The position numbers and the translations under genes were made by a program. This document shows, one piece after another, positions 52,197 through 60,975 of a DNA stretch of 64,000 bases (its first letter is position 1; each line of letters begins with the position of its first letter). This DNA comes from Desulfuromonas soudanensis (GTDB taxonomy: Bacteria; Desulfobacterota; Desulfuromonadia; Desulfuromonadales; WTL), in assembly GCF_001278055.1 (NCBI RefSeq), contig NZ_CP010802.1:1550001-1614000 (forward strand), read 5' to 3'. The notes under the pieces were generated by a model. That model saw only the letters and a program-made list of their open reading frames with translations. It searched no databases and was not told the DNA's origin.

Positions 52197-52406
52197 ATGA
52201 TGAAACATGAAAGCTATATCGATGCCTGTGGGAGGACCGAGCATAAGGGGATGCCGGCTCGTCTGCGCAACCTGAAAACAGGGGAGATCGGCACCGTGAT
52301 CCAATGCACCGGCTTCGATATTCCCGAAGCCTTTCTGGTCAGCGTCGGTGACGAGGTCACCAGCTGGACGCCGGAAGAGGTCGAGGAGGTAACCCCCGGG
52401 GAGTGA
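52197..52406 (+). CDS. Small protein of unknown function (69 aa)
   Basis: Starts MMKHESYIDACGRTEHKG with GGGAGG 6 bases before the ATG, so it is a credible gene. The middle, RLRNLKTGEIGTVIQCTGFDI, and the end, VTSWTPEEVEEVTPG, suggest a small beta-barrel, but no family was recognised. Two cysteines (residues 11 and 42). It is followed 28 bases later by another small gene with its own ribosome site, so they are likely translated from one message. Confidence 0.65.
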   Translation: MMKHESYIDACGRTEHKGMPARLRNLKTGEIGTVIQCTGFDIPEAFLVSVGDEVTSWTPEEVEEVTPGE

Positions 52407-52434
52407 AACGCGCCCCGGAGAAAGGAGTGGGGCG

Positions 52435-52647
52435 ATGAAAAAAGAACGTTTCGCATTTGTCTGTCAGGAAGCCGAAGCCGGCAACGATGCCTTTGTGAAA
52501 CATGAGTCGAGTCTGGAAGAAGGCTTGGTCCGGAGCTGTTCCAAAGACCAGGTTGTGGTCCATACCGCCGAAGGGAAGGATCGTCGCTGGGCTTATAGCG
52601 AATGTGAGGAACTGAGCCGTTCGAAGGAGGAATGGCCCTGGCGTTGA
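52435..52647 (+). CDS. Small protein of unknown function (70 aa)
   Basis: Starts MKKERFAFVCQEAEAGND with AAAGGAG 8 bases before the ATG. It is charged, with two Cys-containing stretches (VCQEAE; RSCSKDQVVVHT) and an aromatic-rich end (RRWAYSECEEL). Not recognised. It is followed by a rho-independent terminator, which supports a two-gene operon with the 69-residue protein. The VVVHTAEGKDRRWAY part looks like an SH3-like or KOW-like beta strand pair, but this is guesswork. Confidence 0.65.
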   Translation: MKKERFAFVCQEAEAGNDAFVKHESSLEEGLVRSCSKDQVVVHTAEGKDRRWAYSECEELSRSKEEWPWR

Positions 52648-52678
52648 CGTTGCTTCTCCTCGTGGAGGCAAAAGACGC

Positions 52679-52714
52679 AAAAAAGGCGACGGAGGAATCC
52701 GGCGCCTTTTTTCT
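52679..52714 (+). terminator. Rho-independent terminator of the small-protein operon
   Basis: AAAAAAGGCG(A)CGG - AGGAAT - CCG(G)CGCCTTTTTT, a long stem with one internal mismatch; it works in principle in both directions. Confidence 0.85.
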
Positions 52715-52974
52715 ATAGTGCTCTCCACGCCAGCCGTGGGTCGTTGGGCCTCTCAGCGAGAACCAACAGGGGGGATCCCTTGTTTCCGTATCAGGCGTCC
52801 CACTCGGGGTGGGCTGGCACACAACAGACCTGAAGCGATCCCAAAAAAATATTATTCCGCCTGGGCGTTCTGACCTCACCTGCAGGGCAGAGAGCAGCAA
52901 TGGAGTCAGTATAGGTGAAAGGGGAGGGGGAGACAAGGGTAAAAATTGCCGGCCCTGCTCCGTCTCCTTTACGA
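52715..52974. other. Noncoding stretch
   Basis: About 260 bases with no gene that can be supported. It contains an AT-rich tract (CAAAAAAATATTATTCC, near 52841) that could be the 3' region or a promoter on either strand. Confidence 0.35.
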
Positions 52975-53124
52975 TCACCCGCAGACGCCGACCAGGTTGG
53001 CTTTCTCCCAGCGGACCTCGCAACTCAGGGAACAGCAGTACTGGTCACGGCCATTGAGTCGGCGGCGAATCATTCCTCCCTTGGGGCGCAGACGCCCGCA
53101 GGCGGCGCAGGCCATTTTTTCCAT
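52975..53124 (-). CDS. 49-residue zinc-ribbon-like small protein
   Basis: Minus-strand frame starting MEKMACAACGRLRPKGGMIR and ending KANLVGVCG. It has CAAC near the N-terminus and YCCSLSC in the middle (residues 30-35), a CxxC...CxxxC pattern that fits a treble-clef or zinc ribbon. GGAGG (in GAAGGAGGGTCC) lies 7 bases before the ATG, a strong ribosome site. It is too short for standard ORF cut-offs. Codon use (GCC, TGC, CGC, CTG) matches the host. Function unknown; similar short zinc-ribbon proteins often bind nucleic acid or proteins. Confidence 0.7.
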   Translation of the reverse strand: MEKMACAACGRLRPKGGMIRRRLNGRDQYCCSLSCEVRWEKANLVGVCG

Positions 53125-53379
53125 GAGGACCCTCCTTCGGTAAGTCGGCTGATTATTTTAAACCAATCTACCAGGAGGGAGGGCGTTTTCAAGGTATCCC
53201 TCCGTTCGACCTCTGTGCAAAAAGAAGGCATCGAACGTCAGGAAATAGGCAGTTTGCCGGCCGACGCCGGCCGGGACTGGGGTAGGAAATCAATCTTTGT
53301 GCGGGATTGATCCGGGAAGGCTGATGGCACGGCTTGTGCCTTGTCTGAAGGGGAGGATTCTTGAAAGAGAGTTGACAGC
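53125..53379. other. Divergent intergenic region
   Basis: 255 bases between the zinc-ribbon gene (minus) and the histidine kinase (plus). It contains TTATTTTAAACC near 53153-53164 (possible promoter) and a GC-rich near-palindrome GCCGGCCGACGCCGGCCG near 53255. No gene seen. Confidence 0.4.
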
Positions 53380-54963
53380 ATGATCCCGAGACCCGACGGA
53401 CAACAGGAAAAGCTTCTTCAGGCCTTGATCGAAATCGGTCAGGAACTGGCGTCGACGATCGATCTCGATGAGCTTCTGAGGCGAATCCTCCAGATCTCCC
53501 GCGAGGTGTTTCGCTTCGAAAACGCCATTATCCGTCTTCTCGACCGGGAGCGCCGGGTGCTGGTGACCGCAGCGGCTTACGGTTATGACGAAGAGGCAAG
53601 CCGTCTTGAGCTGCCGCTGGGGAAGGGTGTGATGGGGAAGGTTGCGGAGACGGGAGAGCCGATCCTGGTCTCGGATGTGACTGCGTTCTCCGCCTATGTC
53701 CCCGGTATTCAGGGGGCCAGAAGCGAACTCGCCGTCCCCCTTCTGGCGCGGGACAGGGTCATCGGGGTGTTCAACGTCGAAAGTCCCCATCCCAACGCCT
53801 TCGGAGCCGGGGATATCGCCCCCCTTCTGACCATGGCCGGTCAGGCCGCCATCGCCATCGAAAATGCCCGGCTCTACGACAACCTGCGGTCGGTTTCCCG
53901 GCGCTACCAGGAGCTGCACCAGCTCAACAGCGGCATCCTTCGCAGCGCCAACCTCGGTATTTACACCGTCGATGCCGGGTTGCGCATTACCTCCTGGAAC
54001 CGCAAGATTGAGGAGATGAGCGGTCTCGGCGAGAAAGAGGCCCTCGGGTGCAATCTCTTCGAACTCTTCCCGGGGCTGGTCGCCGAAGGGTTCGCCGCCC
54101 GTATCCGGCGGGTTCTGGAAACGGGGGTCGCCGAAAAACTCAGTCTTTCCCACCGCAACCTCAAGGGGGAACTCCGATTTCAAAAACGGCGCCTGACTCC
54201 CCTCAAGGATGGCGAACGCACCACGGGGGCGGTGGTGATCGTCGAGGATATCACCGAATTCAAGCGGCTCCTGGAACAGACGGTCCAGGGGGAGAAGCTG
54301 GCCGAGGTCGGACGGATGTCGGCGGGGATTGCCCACGAGGTCAACAACCCCCTGTCGGTGATCTCCTATGCCGCCCAGCTCCTGCTGCGGGAGGAGAATC
54401 TTCCGCCGTTTCAGGCCGAACTGGCCGAAAGAATCGAGAGTGAAGTCGAGCGCCTCAAGACGTTGACGGGGAGTCTCCTCTCCTTTTCCCGTGGCGGGGA
54501 TACCTTCAAGCGCCCGGTCGATCTCAACGAGGTGTTGCGGGATGTCCTGCGACTGGTGCGCTACGAGCTGGAACGCAACAATATCGACCTGGTGGAGAAC
54601 TATGCCGTGCTCCCCGTCGTTCACGCCGATTCCAACAAGCTCAAGCAGGTTTTCATCAATCTGATCATGAATGCCGCTCATTCCATGGGGGGCGTCGGCA
54701 AGCTCGTCCTGAGCACGAATCTGGTGGCCGGCGACGAGGTCGAGGCCGTGGTGGCCGATTCCGGTCCGGGGATCCCGGAGGAGGTTCTGCCGCACATTTT
54801 CGAACCTTTCTATTCGACCAAGAAGGAAGGGGAGGGGACCGGTCTCGGGCTCTACATCTGTCGCAATATCATCGTCGAGCACGAGGGTCGCCTGACCGTG
54901 GAATCCCGTCCCGGTGAAGGGGCCACCTTTCGCGTGATCCTGCCGATCGGTCATCTGCACTGA
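53380..54963 (+). CDS. GAF-PAS sensor histidine kinase (NtrB-like)
   Basis: A 527-residue soluble kinase. It has GAF (about 25-170), PAS (about 185-295), a HisKA domain with the phospho-acceptor in SAGIAHEVNNPLSV (about 322-335), and an ATPase domain with FINLIMNAAHSM (N box), ADSGPGIP (G1), HIFEPFYSTK (F) and GEGTGLGLYICR (G2). The H-box and overall layout resemble NtrB-class kinases that pair with sigma-54 activators. No response regulator follows. It lies just upstream of the sigma-54-driven glnB-amtB operon, so a nitrogen-related role is possible but unproven. Confidence 0.92.
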   Translation: MIPRPDGQQEKLLQALIEIGQELASTIDLDELLRRILQISREVFRFENAIIRLLDRERRVLVTAAAYGYDEEASRLELPLGKGVMGKVAETGEPILVSDVTAFSAYVPGIQGARSELAVPLLARDRVIGVFNVESPHPNAFGAGDIAPLLTMAGQAAIAIENARLYDNLRSVSRRYQELHQLNSGILRSANLGIYTVDAGLRITSWNRKIEEMSGLGEKEALGCNLFELFPGLVAEGFAARIRRVLETGVAEKLSLSHRNLKGELRFQKRRLTPLKDGERTTGAVVIVEDITEFKRLLEQTVQGEKLAEVGRMSAGIAHEVNNPLSVISYAAQLLLREENLPPFQAELAERIESEVERLKTLTGSLLSFSRGGDTFKRPVDLNEVLRDVLRLVRYELERNNIDLVENYAVLPVVHADSNKLKQVFINLIMNAAHSMGGVGKLVLSTNLVAGDEVEAVVADSGPGIPEEVLPHIFEPFYSTKKEGEGTGLGLYICRNIIVEHEGRLTVESRPGEGATFRVILPIGHLH

Positions 54964-55054
54964 GAATGAACAGGGAGGGCCTGCGCTGATTAAATGTTGA
55001 ACAGGACTGTGGAGTCGATTTACAAAAGACGTTTAAAAACAGATATTTGCAAAT

Positions 55055-55070
55055 TGGCATGGCCCATGCT
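55055..55070 (+). promoter_or_regulatory. Sigma-54 promoter of glnB-amtB
   Basis: TGGCATGGCCCATGCT matches the -24/-12 consensus TGGCACG-N4-TTGCT at nearly every position, with GG and GC correctly spaced. It lies about 175 bases upstream of glnB. An NtrC-type activator site was not identified. Confidence 0.8.
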
Positions 55071-55081
55071 AATAGGATTAA

Positions 55082-55585
<504 letters not shown>

Positions 55586-55629
55586 ACCGACTAACGGCAG
55601 ACAAACAAGGATATCCAGGAGGTATGACG

Positions 55630-56949
55630 ATGAAAAAGGCTCTTTCCCTCATTTTGGCGGCTGCGGGTCTGCTGGCCCTTCCCGCCCTGGCACTGGCTGA
55701 AGATGTCCCCACCAGCGAAGTTGCCTACGTACTCAATACCTTTTCTTTTCTGGTCAACGGCGTCCTGGTCATGTGGATGGCTGCCGGTTTCGGGATGCTC
55801 GAGTCGGGCCTGGTCCGGACCAAGAACGTGGCGACCATCTGCCTGAAGAATATCGCTCTCTTCGGCGTCGCCGGCATTCTCTTCTATCTCGTCGGCTACA
55901 ATCTCATGTATGCCGGTGTCGATGGCGGATTCATGGGGACCTTCGGCCTCTGGGGTCCCGACGATGCCGCCGCGGCCGGTGGGGATTTCTCCGCCGGATA
56001 TGCGGCCTCCTCCGACTGGTTCTTTCAGATGGTCTTTTGCGGCGCCGCCTGTTCGGTGGTCTCCGGCTGTGTCGCCGAGCGCATCAAACTCTGGGGTTTC
56101 ATCGCCTTTTGCGTGATCATGACCGGCATCATCTATCCGATCCAGGGGTCCTGGGGATGGGGTGGCGGCTGGCTTTCCGAAATGGGTTTTCTCGACTTCG
56201 CCGGGTCGACCCTGGTGCATTCGGCCGGCGGCTGGGCGGCGCTCACCGGAGCCATAATTCTCGGTGCCCGCAAGGGGAAATATGCCGCCGACGGACGGGT
56301 CACTCCGATCCCCGGTTCCAACATGCCCCTGGCCACCCTCGGAACCTTCATCCTCTGGATGGGTTGGTTCGGTTTTAACGGCGGCTCGGTTCTCGCCCTG
56401 GGAACGGCCGGCGATTCCATCAGCATGTCCAACGTCATGGCCAACACCAACCTGGCCGCCTGCGGCGGGATGATCGCGGCGATGATTCTGTTGCAGATTC
56501 TCTACAAGAAGGTCGACCTGACCATGGCCCTCAACGGCGCCCTGGCCGGTCTGGTGTCGATCACCGCCGGACCCGACACCCCGACACCCGGAGTGGCGGT
56601 GCTGATCGGCGGCGTCGGCGGGATCCTCGTGGTCCTGGCGGTCCCCCTCTTCGACAAGCTCAAAATCGACGATGTGGTCGGCGCCCTTTCGGTGCACCTG
56701 GTCTGCGGCATCTGGGGAACCCTGGCCGTCCCCTTGACCAACGACGAGGCAAGCTTTGTCACCCAGCTCATCGGTGTCGCTTCCATCGGAGGCTTTGTTG
56801 TGGTGACCAGCGCCCTGACCTGGCTCCTCATCAAATACACCGTCGGTCTGCGGGTCTCGGAAGAAGAAGAGCATCGCGGCTGCGACACCACCGAGCTTGG
56901 CCTGGAAGCCTATCCCGAATTCGGCCGCGGGTCCCAGGGGCTCAGGTAG
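55630..56949 (+). CDS. amtB: Ammonium transporter
   Basis: A 439-residue Amt/Rh channel: signal-like first segment (MKKALSLILAAAGLLALPALALA), then eleven membrane helices. Key features are GFGMLESGLVR, the pore histidines in VHSAGGWAAL and SVHLVCGIWG, and the FGFNGGS loop. It brings ammonium into the cell and is blocked by the P-II protein encoded just upstream. The ATG at 55630 is 8 bases from AGGAGG; the ATG at 55624 is too close to it. It is in one operon with glnB behind the sigma-54 promoter, so it should be made under nitrogen limitation. Confidence 0.95.
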   Translation: MKKALSLILAAAGLLALPALALAEDVPTSEVAYVLNTFSFLVNGVLVMWMAAGFGMLESGLVRTKNVATICLKNIALFGVAGILFYLVGYNLMYAGVDGGFMGTFGLWGPDDAAAAGGDFSAGYAASSDWFFQMVFCGAACSVVSGCVAERIKLWGFIAFCVIMTGIIYPIQGSWGWGGGWLSEMGFLDFAGSTLVHSAGGWAALTGAIILGARKGKYAADGRVTPIPGSNMPLATLGTFILWMGWFGFNGGSVLALGTAGDSISMSNVMANTNLAACGGMIAAMILLQILYKKVDLTMALNGALAGLVSITAGPDTPTPGVAVLIGGVGGILVVLAVPLFDKLKIDDVVGALSVHLVCGIWGTLAVPLTNDEASFVTQLIGVASIGGFVVVTSALTWLLIKYTVGLRVSEEEEHRGCDTTELGLEAYPEFGRGSQGLR

Positions 56950-57074
56950 AACGCCGACTATTACCGGCAAAGCGCCGAACCGATTTGGTGAAACGTTTCG
57001 ATGAAAACCCTGTTCCGGGTGGAGCCCATCTCCACCCGGAATAAAAACCCAAATATTAAAAGGAGAATGGAACA

Positions 57075-57818
57075 ATGAAGAAGCTGGTTAATGTTTGCTT
57101 GTTGATTGCGATGTTGGTTGGTCTGTCTGCCACGGTTGCCCTGGCCACTCCCTCGACACAGATCTGGATCCCCTCAACAGATATCCAGGGATTCAAGACT
57201 TTACACCTGGGGATCGATAATTACCTTCGATCTCGGGAAGACGACGGCGGCAATCGTCCGCATGTCTATGACCTCGGTCTGACTACCGGCATCCTCCCCT
57301 TCGATAAAATTCAGGCGGAAGCCGGCTTTGACCTGATCACCAACGGTTCAAGCGCCGATGACTATCCGCTTTATTTCAACGCCAAGCTTGGCACCCCGGA
57401 AGGGACACTCTTCGGTGCTTCTCCGGCCCTGGCCGTCGGTGGGTTCGCCTTTGGCACGGAAAAGGATCTGACCGACTACAATATCGTCTATGGACTGGTG
57501 GCCAAAACCCTTCCGATCATCGGCCGGATCTCCGCCGGATACTATGTCGGCAACGAAGATCTCCTGCTCGATGCCAACGGTGAGAAGGACAACGATGGCA
57601 TACTCTTATCCTGGGACCGTACGCTCAGCGAGATCTCAGAAAAGCTCTGGGCTGCCGTCGACTACCAGGGAGGTGACAACAGCTTCGGCGCCCTCTCTTT
57701 CGGGCTCTCCTATGCTTTTGCCCCCAATGTCTCGGTCATCCTCGGATACGATTTTTACAACGAAAACGCAACGGCAGGTGAGGATACCTTCACCACTCAG
57801 CTCGACATCAATTTCTAG
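57075..57818 (+). CDS. Putative outer-membrane beta-barrel protein of the amt operon
   Basis: A 247-residue protein with a clear signal peptide (MKKLVNVCLLIAMLVGLSATVALA). The mature part has alternating hydrophobic/polar strands (YDLGLTTGILP, AEAGFDLITNG, GALSFGLSYAFAPNVSVILGYDF) and ends in a strand with terminal Phe (TTQLDINF), as in outer-membrane barrels. No named family was recognised. The start has AAAAGGAG. It lies about 125 bases after amtB on the same strand and before a terminator, so it probably belongs to the nitrogen operon and might aid passage of ammonium or another nitrogen source. That role is inference. Confidence 0.75.
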   Translation: MKKLVNVCLLIAMLVGLSATVALATPSTQIWIPSTDIQGFKTLHLGIDNYLRSREDDGGNRPHVYDLGLTTGILPFDKIQAEAGFDLITNGSSADDYPLYFNAKLGTPEGTLFGASPALAVGGFAFGTEKDLTDYNIVYGLVAKTLPIIGRISAGYYVGNEDLLLDANGEKDNDGILLSWDRTLSEISEKLWAAVDYQGGDNSFGALSFGLSYAFAPNVSVILGYDFYNENATAGEDTFTTQLDINF

Positions 57819-57857
57819 AGCGGGTTGTCGAAAGCTCTTGCCTTCAGTCGACAATTA

Positions 57858-57893
57858 AACCGCCATCCTCCGGACTCGGGATGGCGGTTTTTT
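57858..57893 (+). terminator. Rho-independent terminator of the glnB-amtB operon
   Basis: AACCGCCATCC / GGATGGCGGTT with a 10-base loop and six T. A second hairpin with the same core arms follows at 57944. Confidence 0.88.
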
Positions 57894-57943
57894 CCATTGC
57901 CGGGGTGCACTTCGTCTGCGTGAAAAACCGATGATCGACAAGG

Positions 57944-57988
57944 CGGCCGCCATCCATTACAATGGGATGGCGGCCGTTGTTTGTTCTG
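57944..57988 (+). promoter_or_regulatory. Second hairpin with the same arm sequence, before the rlmN-like gene
   Basis: CGGCCGCCATCC / GGATGGCGGCCG (57944-57955 / 57965-57976) with a 9-base loop and then TTGTTTGTTCTGT. It may be a second terminator or an attenuator of the next gene. It shares the CCGCCATCC / GGATGGCGG core with the terminator at 57858. Confidence 0.55.
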
Positions 57989-58014
57989 TCAATCCCCCCC
58001 CCTCGTCGGCGATT

Positions 58015-58869
58015 ATGCGCGATACCTCAACCAACCACCGGTTTATCGTCCCCATGCCGGGCGGCCTGGCCGTCGAAGCGGTCTATTATGACAGCGGCAC
58101 GCTGTGCGTTTCCTGCCAGGCGGGGTGCGCCGTCGGCTGTCTCTTTTGCGCCTCCGGGTCCCGGGGCTGGCTGGCCAACCTGAGTGCCGAAGAGATGCTC
58201 CTCCAACTCACCACCGCGCGCTCCCTTGGCTGCGCGCCCCGGCGCATCACAGTTTCCGGAATCGGTGAGCCGCTGCACAATTATACCGAGGTCGAACGTT
58301 TCATGGCTCTGTGTCGGGAGGCGGGGTTGCCGGTTTCCCTGACGACGACCGGAGGCCCTCTCGACCGTCTGGCCGAAGCTCTGGTTCTCGAGCACAACGG
58401 GTTGATGCTCTCCGTGCATGCCGGGAAGAGGGCAACCCACAGGCGACTCCTGCCCGGGGCCCCGGACCTCGACCGCCTCTGGGAGGTGATCGCCGGGGTC
58501 TGGCCCCACCTGTCCCGGCGCCGGCGGCGCAAGCTGGGGGTCAACTACCTGCTTCTTGCCGGCGTCAACGATTCCCCCGAGGAACTTGAGGCGCTGGTCA
58601 GACGGATGGAGCCCTTCCCGGAAATGACCCTGCACCTGTTGACCCTGAATGCCGTTGCCGGAAGTCCCTTTGCCGCCCCTGCGCCGGAGGCCTTTTGGGA
58701 GATCCGCGACACCCTCTCTACCTGCCTCCCCAATGTTCGGCTCGCCAACCGCTGGCGGCGTCAGGTCGAGGGAGGATGCGGAACCCTCTTCGTTCGATCC
58801 CTCGATACGCCCTCCGACCTGCAGGGGCAAGCCTTCTTCACTCTTCAAGGAAAGCGGATTTCTCCATGA
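58015..58869 (+). CDS. RlmN/Cfr-like radical SAM protein lacking the N-terminal domain
   Basis: A 284-residue radical SAM protein close to RlmN/Cfr. The segment LCVSCQAGCAVGCLFCASG holds the CxxxCxxC cluster and the preceding cysteine equivalent to E. coli Cys118. GIGEPL is the SAM-binding GEP motif, and EGGCGTL near the C-terminus provides the equivalent of Cys355. All residues for the two-cysteine methyl-transfer mechanism therefore seem present, but the roughly 100-residue N-terminal RNA-binding domain of RlmN (340-400 residues) is missing. The frame is open from 57931, yet that part covers the hairpin; neither start has a good ribosome site. It overlaps the next gene by ATGA. Confidence 0.8.
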   Translation: MRDTSTNHRFIVPMPGGLAVEAVYYDSGTLCVSCQAGCAVGCLFCASGSRGWLANLSAEEMLLQLTTARSLGCAPRRITVSGIGEPLHNYTEVERFMALCREAGLPVSLTTTGGPLDRLAEALVLEHNGLMLSVHAGKRATHRRLLPGAPDLDRLWEVIAGVWPHLSRRRRRKLGVNYLLLAGVNDSPEELEALVRRMEPFPEMTLHLLTLNAVAGSPFAAPAPEAFWEIRDTLSTCLPNVRLANRWRRQVEGGCGTLFVRSLDTPSDLQGQAFFTLQGKRISP

Positions 58870-59618
58870 ATCTCCCCAGCGACAATCCTCTGGCCGCCTT
58901 CTCCCGGGGCTTCTTCTCTCCCTTTCGCAGCCTCGGGTTTCTGCGTAAGCATCCGGCGCTCCTTCGTTTCGTCGTTATTCCTTTTTTGATCAACCTGGTG
59001 ATCTTCTCCGGGGTAGTCTACCTGGGAATGGCCTTTTTTAACGACACGGTGGTCAGGATGATCCCCGGAGGGGAGGCCTGGTACTGGGCGATTCTCACCT
59101 ACCTGGTCTGGTTTCTTGCCGTGTTGGTGACCTCGGTTCTGGTCTTTTTTGTCTTCACCCTGGTCGGCAACCTGATCGCATCCCCTTTTAACGAGATCCT
59201 CTCCGAACGCGTCGAAGAGATCGTTGCCGGCCAAAGCCATGAGGGGGCCTTTTCCCTCAGACTCTTTTTCGCCGAGGCCAGGAGGGCCGTGGCCCTCGAA
59301 TTCAAAAAAATCGCCGTGTTTCTGGCTGGGATGGCTCTGCTCCTGACCCTGAATCTGATCCCCGGCCTGGGGCAGATACTCTATGCCGTGGCTTCCTTCC
59401 TCTTTACCTTGTTTTTTCTCGTCGTCGAATATCTCGGCTTCGTTCTGGGGCGCAAAGGGTGGTCGTTCAAGGAACAGCGCCGCTACATTTTCGCCCGCAA
59501 GGGCCTGATGCTCGGATTCGGCAGCGGCGTCTTCTGTCTGTTGTTCATCCCCTTTGTTCAGCTGCTGTGTATCCCTCTGGCGGTCATCGCCGCCACCATT
59601 CTCTGGTGCGAGAAGTAA
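58866..59618 (+). CDS. EI24/CysZ-like membrane protein
   Basis: A 250-residue polytopic inner-membrane protein of the EI24 (PF07264) family, including CysZ. It starts MNLPSDNPLAAFSRGFFSPFRSLGF and has RHPALLRFVVIPFLIN-like and ASPFNEILSERVEEI segments typical of the family, with four or more hydrophobic helices. E. coli CysZ transports sulfate, but many deltaproteobacterial members have no tested function. The start overlaps the RlmN-like stop, indicating co-translation. It is 34 bases upstream of the inositol monophosphatase gene. Confidence 0.85.
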   Translation: MNLPSDNPLAAFSRGFFSPFRSLGFLRKHPALLRFVVIPFLINLVIFSGVVYLGMAFFNDTVVRMIPGGEAWYWAILTYLVWFLAVLVTSVLVFFVFTLVGNLIASPFNEILSERVEEIVAGQSHEGAFSLRLFFAEARRAVALEFKKIAVFLAGMALLLTLNLIPGLGQILYAVASFLFTLFFLVVEYLGFVLGRKGWSFKEQRRYIFARKGLMLGFGSGVFCLLFIPFVQLLCIPLAVIAATILWCEK

Positions 59619-59652
59619 GTAACCCTCGCCCTTCATGGAAGGATCTTGTCCC

Positions 59653-60426
59653 ATGCTCGAAATTGCCCGACAGGCCGCCCTCGAGGGGGGGCGCGTGCTC
59701 ATGCAGAAATTCGGCGGCAACCTCCGGGTCGATCACAAGGGGGCAACTGATCTGGTGACCGACGCCGACCGGGGTGCCGAAGAGGCGATTGTTGCCCTGA
59801 TCCGCGGGAAATTCCCTCGCCATGACATCCTTGCCGAAGAGGGGGACTGGGGGCGTTGCGAGTCGCGCTACCGCTGGATCATCGATCCCCTTGACGGCAC
59901 GACCAATTTTACCCACGGGTTTCCCTGGTTTGCCGTATCCATTGCCCTCGAGGTGGACGGAGAGGTGGTGCTCGGGGTGATTTTCAACCCCTTTTACCGG
60001 GAGATGTTCGTTGCCCGGAAGGGGGAGGGGGCCTTTCTCAACGATATCCAGCTCCGGGTGTCGAAGACGGCGAGCCTGACCGAGTCGCTGCTGGCAACGG
60101 GGTTTCCCTATGATCGCAAGGAGAGCCGAGTCAACAATTACGACCATTTCGTTCATTTCCAGCAGGCTGCCCAGGCCTGCCGGCGTCCCGGAGCAGCGAG
60201 CCTCGATCTGGCTTATGTGGCAGCAGGACGTCTGGATGGCTACTGGGAAATGAAGTTAAAACCCTGGGATATGGCGGCGGGGAAATTGATCGTCGAGGAG
60301 GCCGGTGGGAAGGTCAGCGACTTCGACGGCGGCCCATTGGACATTTATGGGCGGGAATGTCTGGCCAGCAACGGCCTGATCCATGGGGCCATGGTCGAGG
60401 TCCTGCAAAAAGGGGAGCGCCCCTGA
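59653..60426 (+). CDS. suhB: Inositol-1-monophosphatase family protein
   Basis: A 257-residue Mg2+-dependent phosphatase starting MLEIARQAALEGGRVLMQKF. The metal motifs are complete: ILAEEGDW, WIIDPLDGTTNFTHG and KPWDMAAGKLIVEEAGG. Family members dephosphorylate inositol phosphates, and some also act on fructose-1,6-bisphosphate. The ATG at 59653 is preferred, as AAGGA lies about 9 bases upstream; an ATG at 59635 would place the ribosome site inside the gene. It is last of the rlmN-like/EI24/suhB run. Confidence 0.9.
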   Translation: MLEIARQAALEGGRVLMQKFGGNLRVDHKGATDLVTDADRGAEEAIVALIRGKFPRHDILAEEGDWGRCESRYRWIIDPLDGTTNFTHGFPWFAVSIALEVDGEVVLGVIFNPFYREMFVARKGEGAFLNDIQLRVSKTASLTESLLATGFPYDRKESRVNNYDHFVHFQQAAQACRRPGAASLDLAYVAAGRLDGYWEMKLKPWDMAAGKLIVEEAGGKVSDFDGGPLDIYGRECLASNGLIHGAMVEVLQKGERP

Positions 60427-60560
60427 AAGGACGTTTGTCATCAGGACCCCCGTGGTATAATCAAAACAGAAAAGGGTAGCTCATCCAACGGTTCCTGCTC
60501 GTTTCCCGGGGCGGCGAAGGGCCAAAACGGGGGCGGGCATTCAGAGGACAAGGAGGTTCC

Positions 60561-60779
60561 ATGATCGAAGTCAAAACCGAGAAGGAAACCGAACGCATTG
60601 AGACCATCCTCGATAAAGACCTGAATCGTGTTAACGAAGATCTGGCTATCATGGAAAAGCATTCGGCCGATCTTGACGCTGTTGAAGAGGAAATCCAGGA
60701 ATCGATGGTCAAGCGAGACCGAGAATACAAGGATTCCTGTCTGCACAGCATCCCCAAACCCATCAAGCATATTCGGTGA
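60561..60779 (+). CDS. Small charged coiled-coil protein of unknown function (72 aa)
   Basis: Starts MIEVKTEKETERIETILD with AGGAGG 5 bases before the ATG. It is almost all charged residues in heptad-like order (LDKDLNRVNEDLAIMEKHSADL), so a helix or coiled coil. One Cys near the end (DSCLHSIPKPIKHI). No family recognised. A terminator follows 27 bases later, making it a single-gene unit. Confidence 0.7.
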   Translation: MIEVKTEKETERIETILDKDLNRVNEDLAIMEKHSADLDAVEEEIQESMVKRDREYKDSCLHSIPKPIKHIR

Positions 60780-60805
60780 ACCCCCGTCGGGAACCAAGGG
60801 GGAAG

Positions 60806-60833
60806 GCCCTCTTCTGGGCGAGAGGGCTTTTTT
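60806..60833 (+). terminator. Rho-independent terminator
   Basis: GCCCTCT / AGAGGGC with an 8-base loop, followed by six T. Confidence 0.85.
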
Positions 60834-60897
60834 CTGGCGGAGCATTCTGTGCCTTGCTCAAATCCTGAGCTGATGTCATAAAAAAGCTGATGAATCC

Positions 60898-60926
60898 TTG
60901 CCCGTGGGAGTGAATTAGTCTAGATT
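60898..60926 (+). promoter_or_regulatory. Putative sigma-70 promoter of fbp
   Basis: TTGCCC (60898-60903), a 17-base spacer, and TAGATT (60921-60926); 50 bases upstream of the ATG. Confidence 0.5.
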
Positions 60927-60975
60927 GTTCCGGTCTTTTTTTCGTTAAATTTTATTGTTTTCCAAGGAGTCCAGG

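Noticed and set aside
52214-53023. Minus-strand frame of 269 codons across the small-protein operon
   Set aside because: It crosses a strong terminator and two better supported plus-strand genes.
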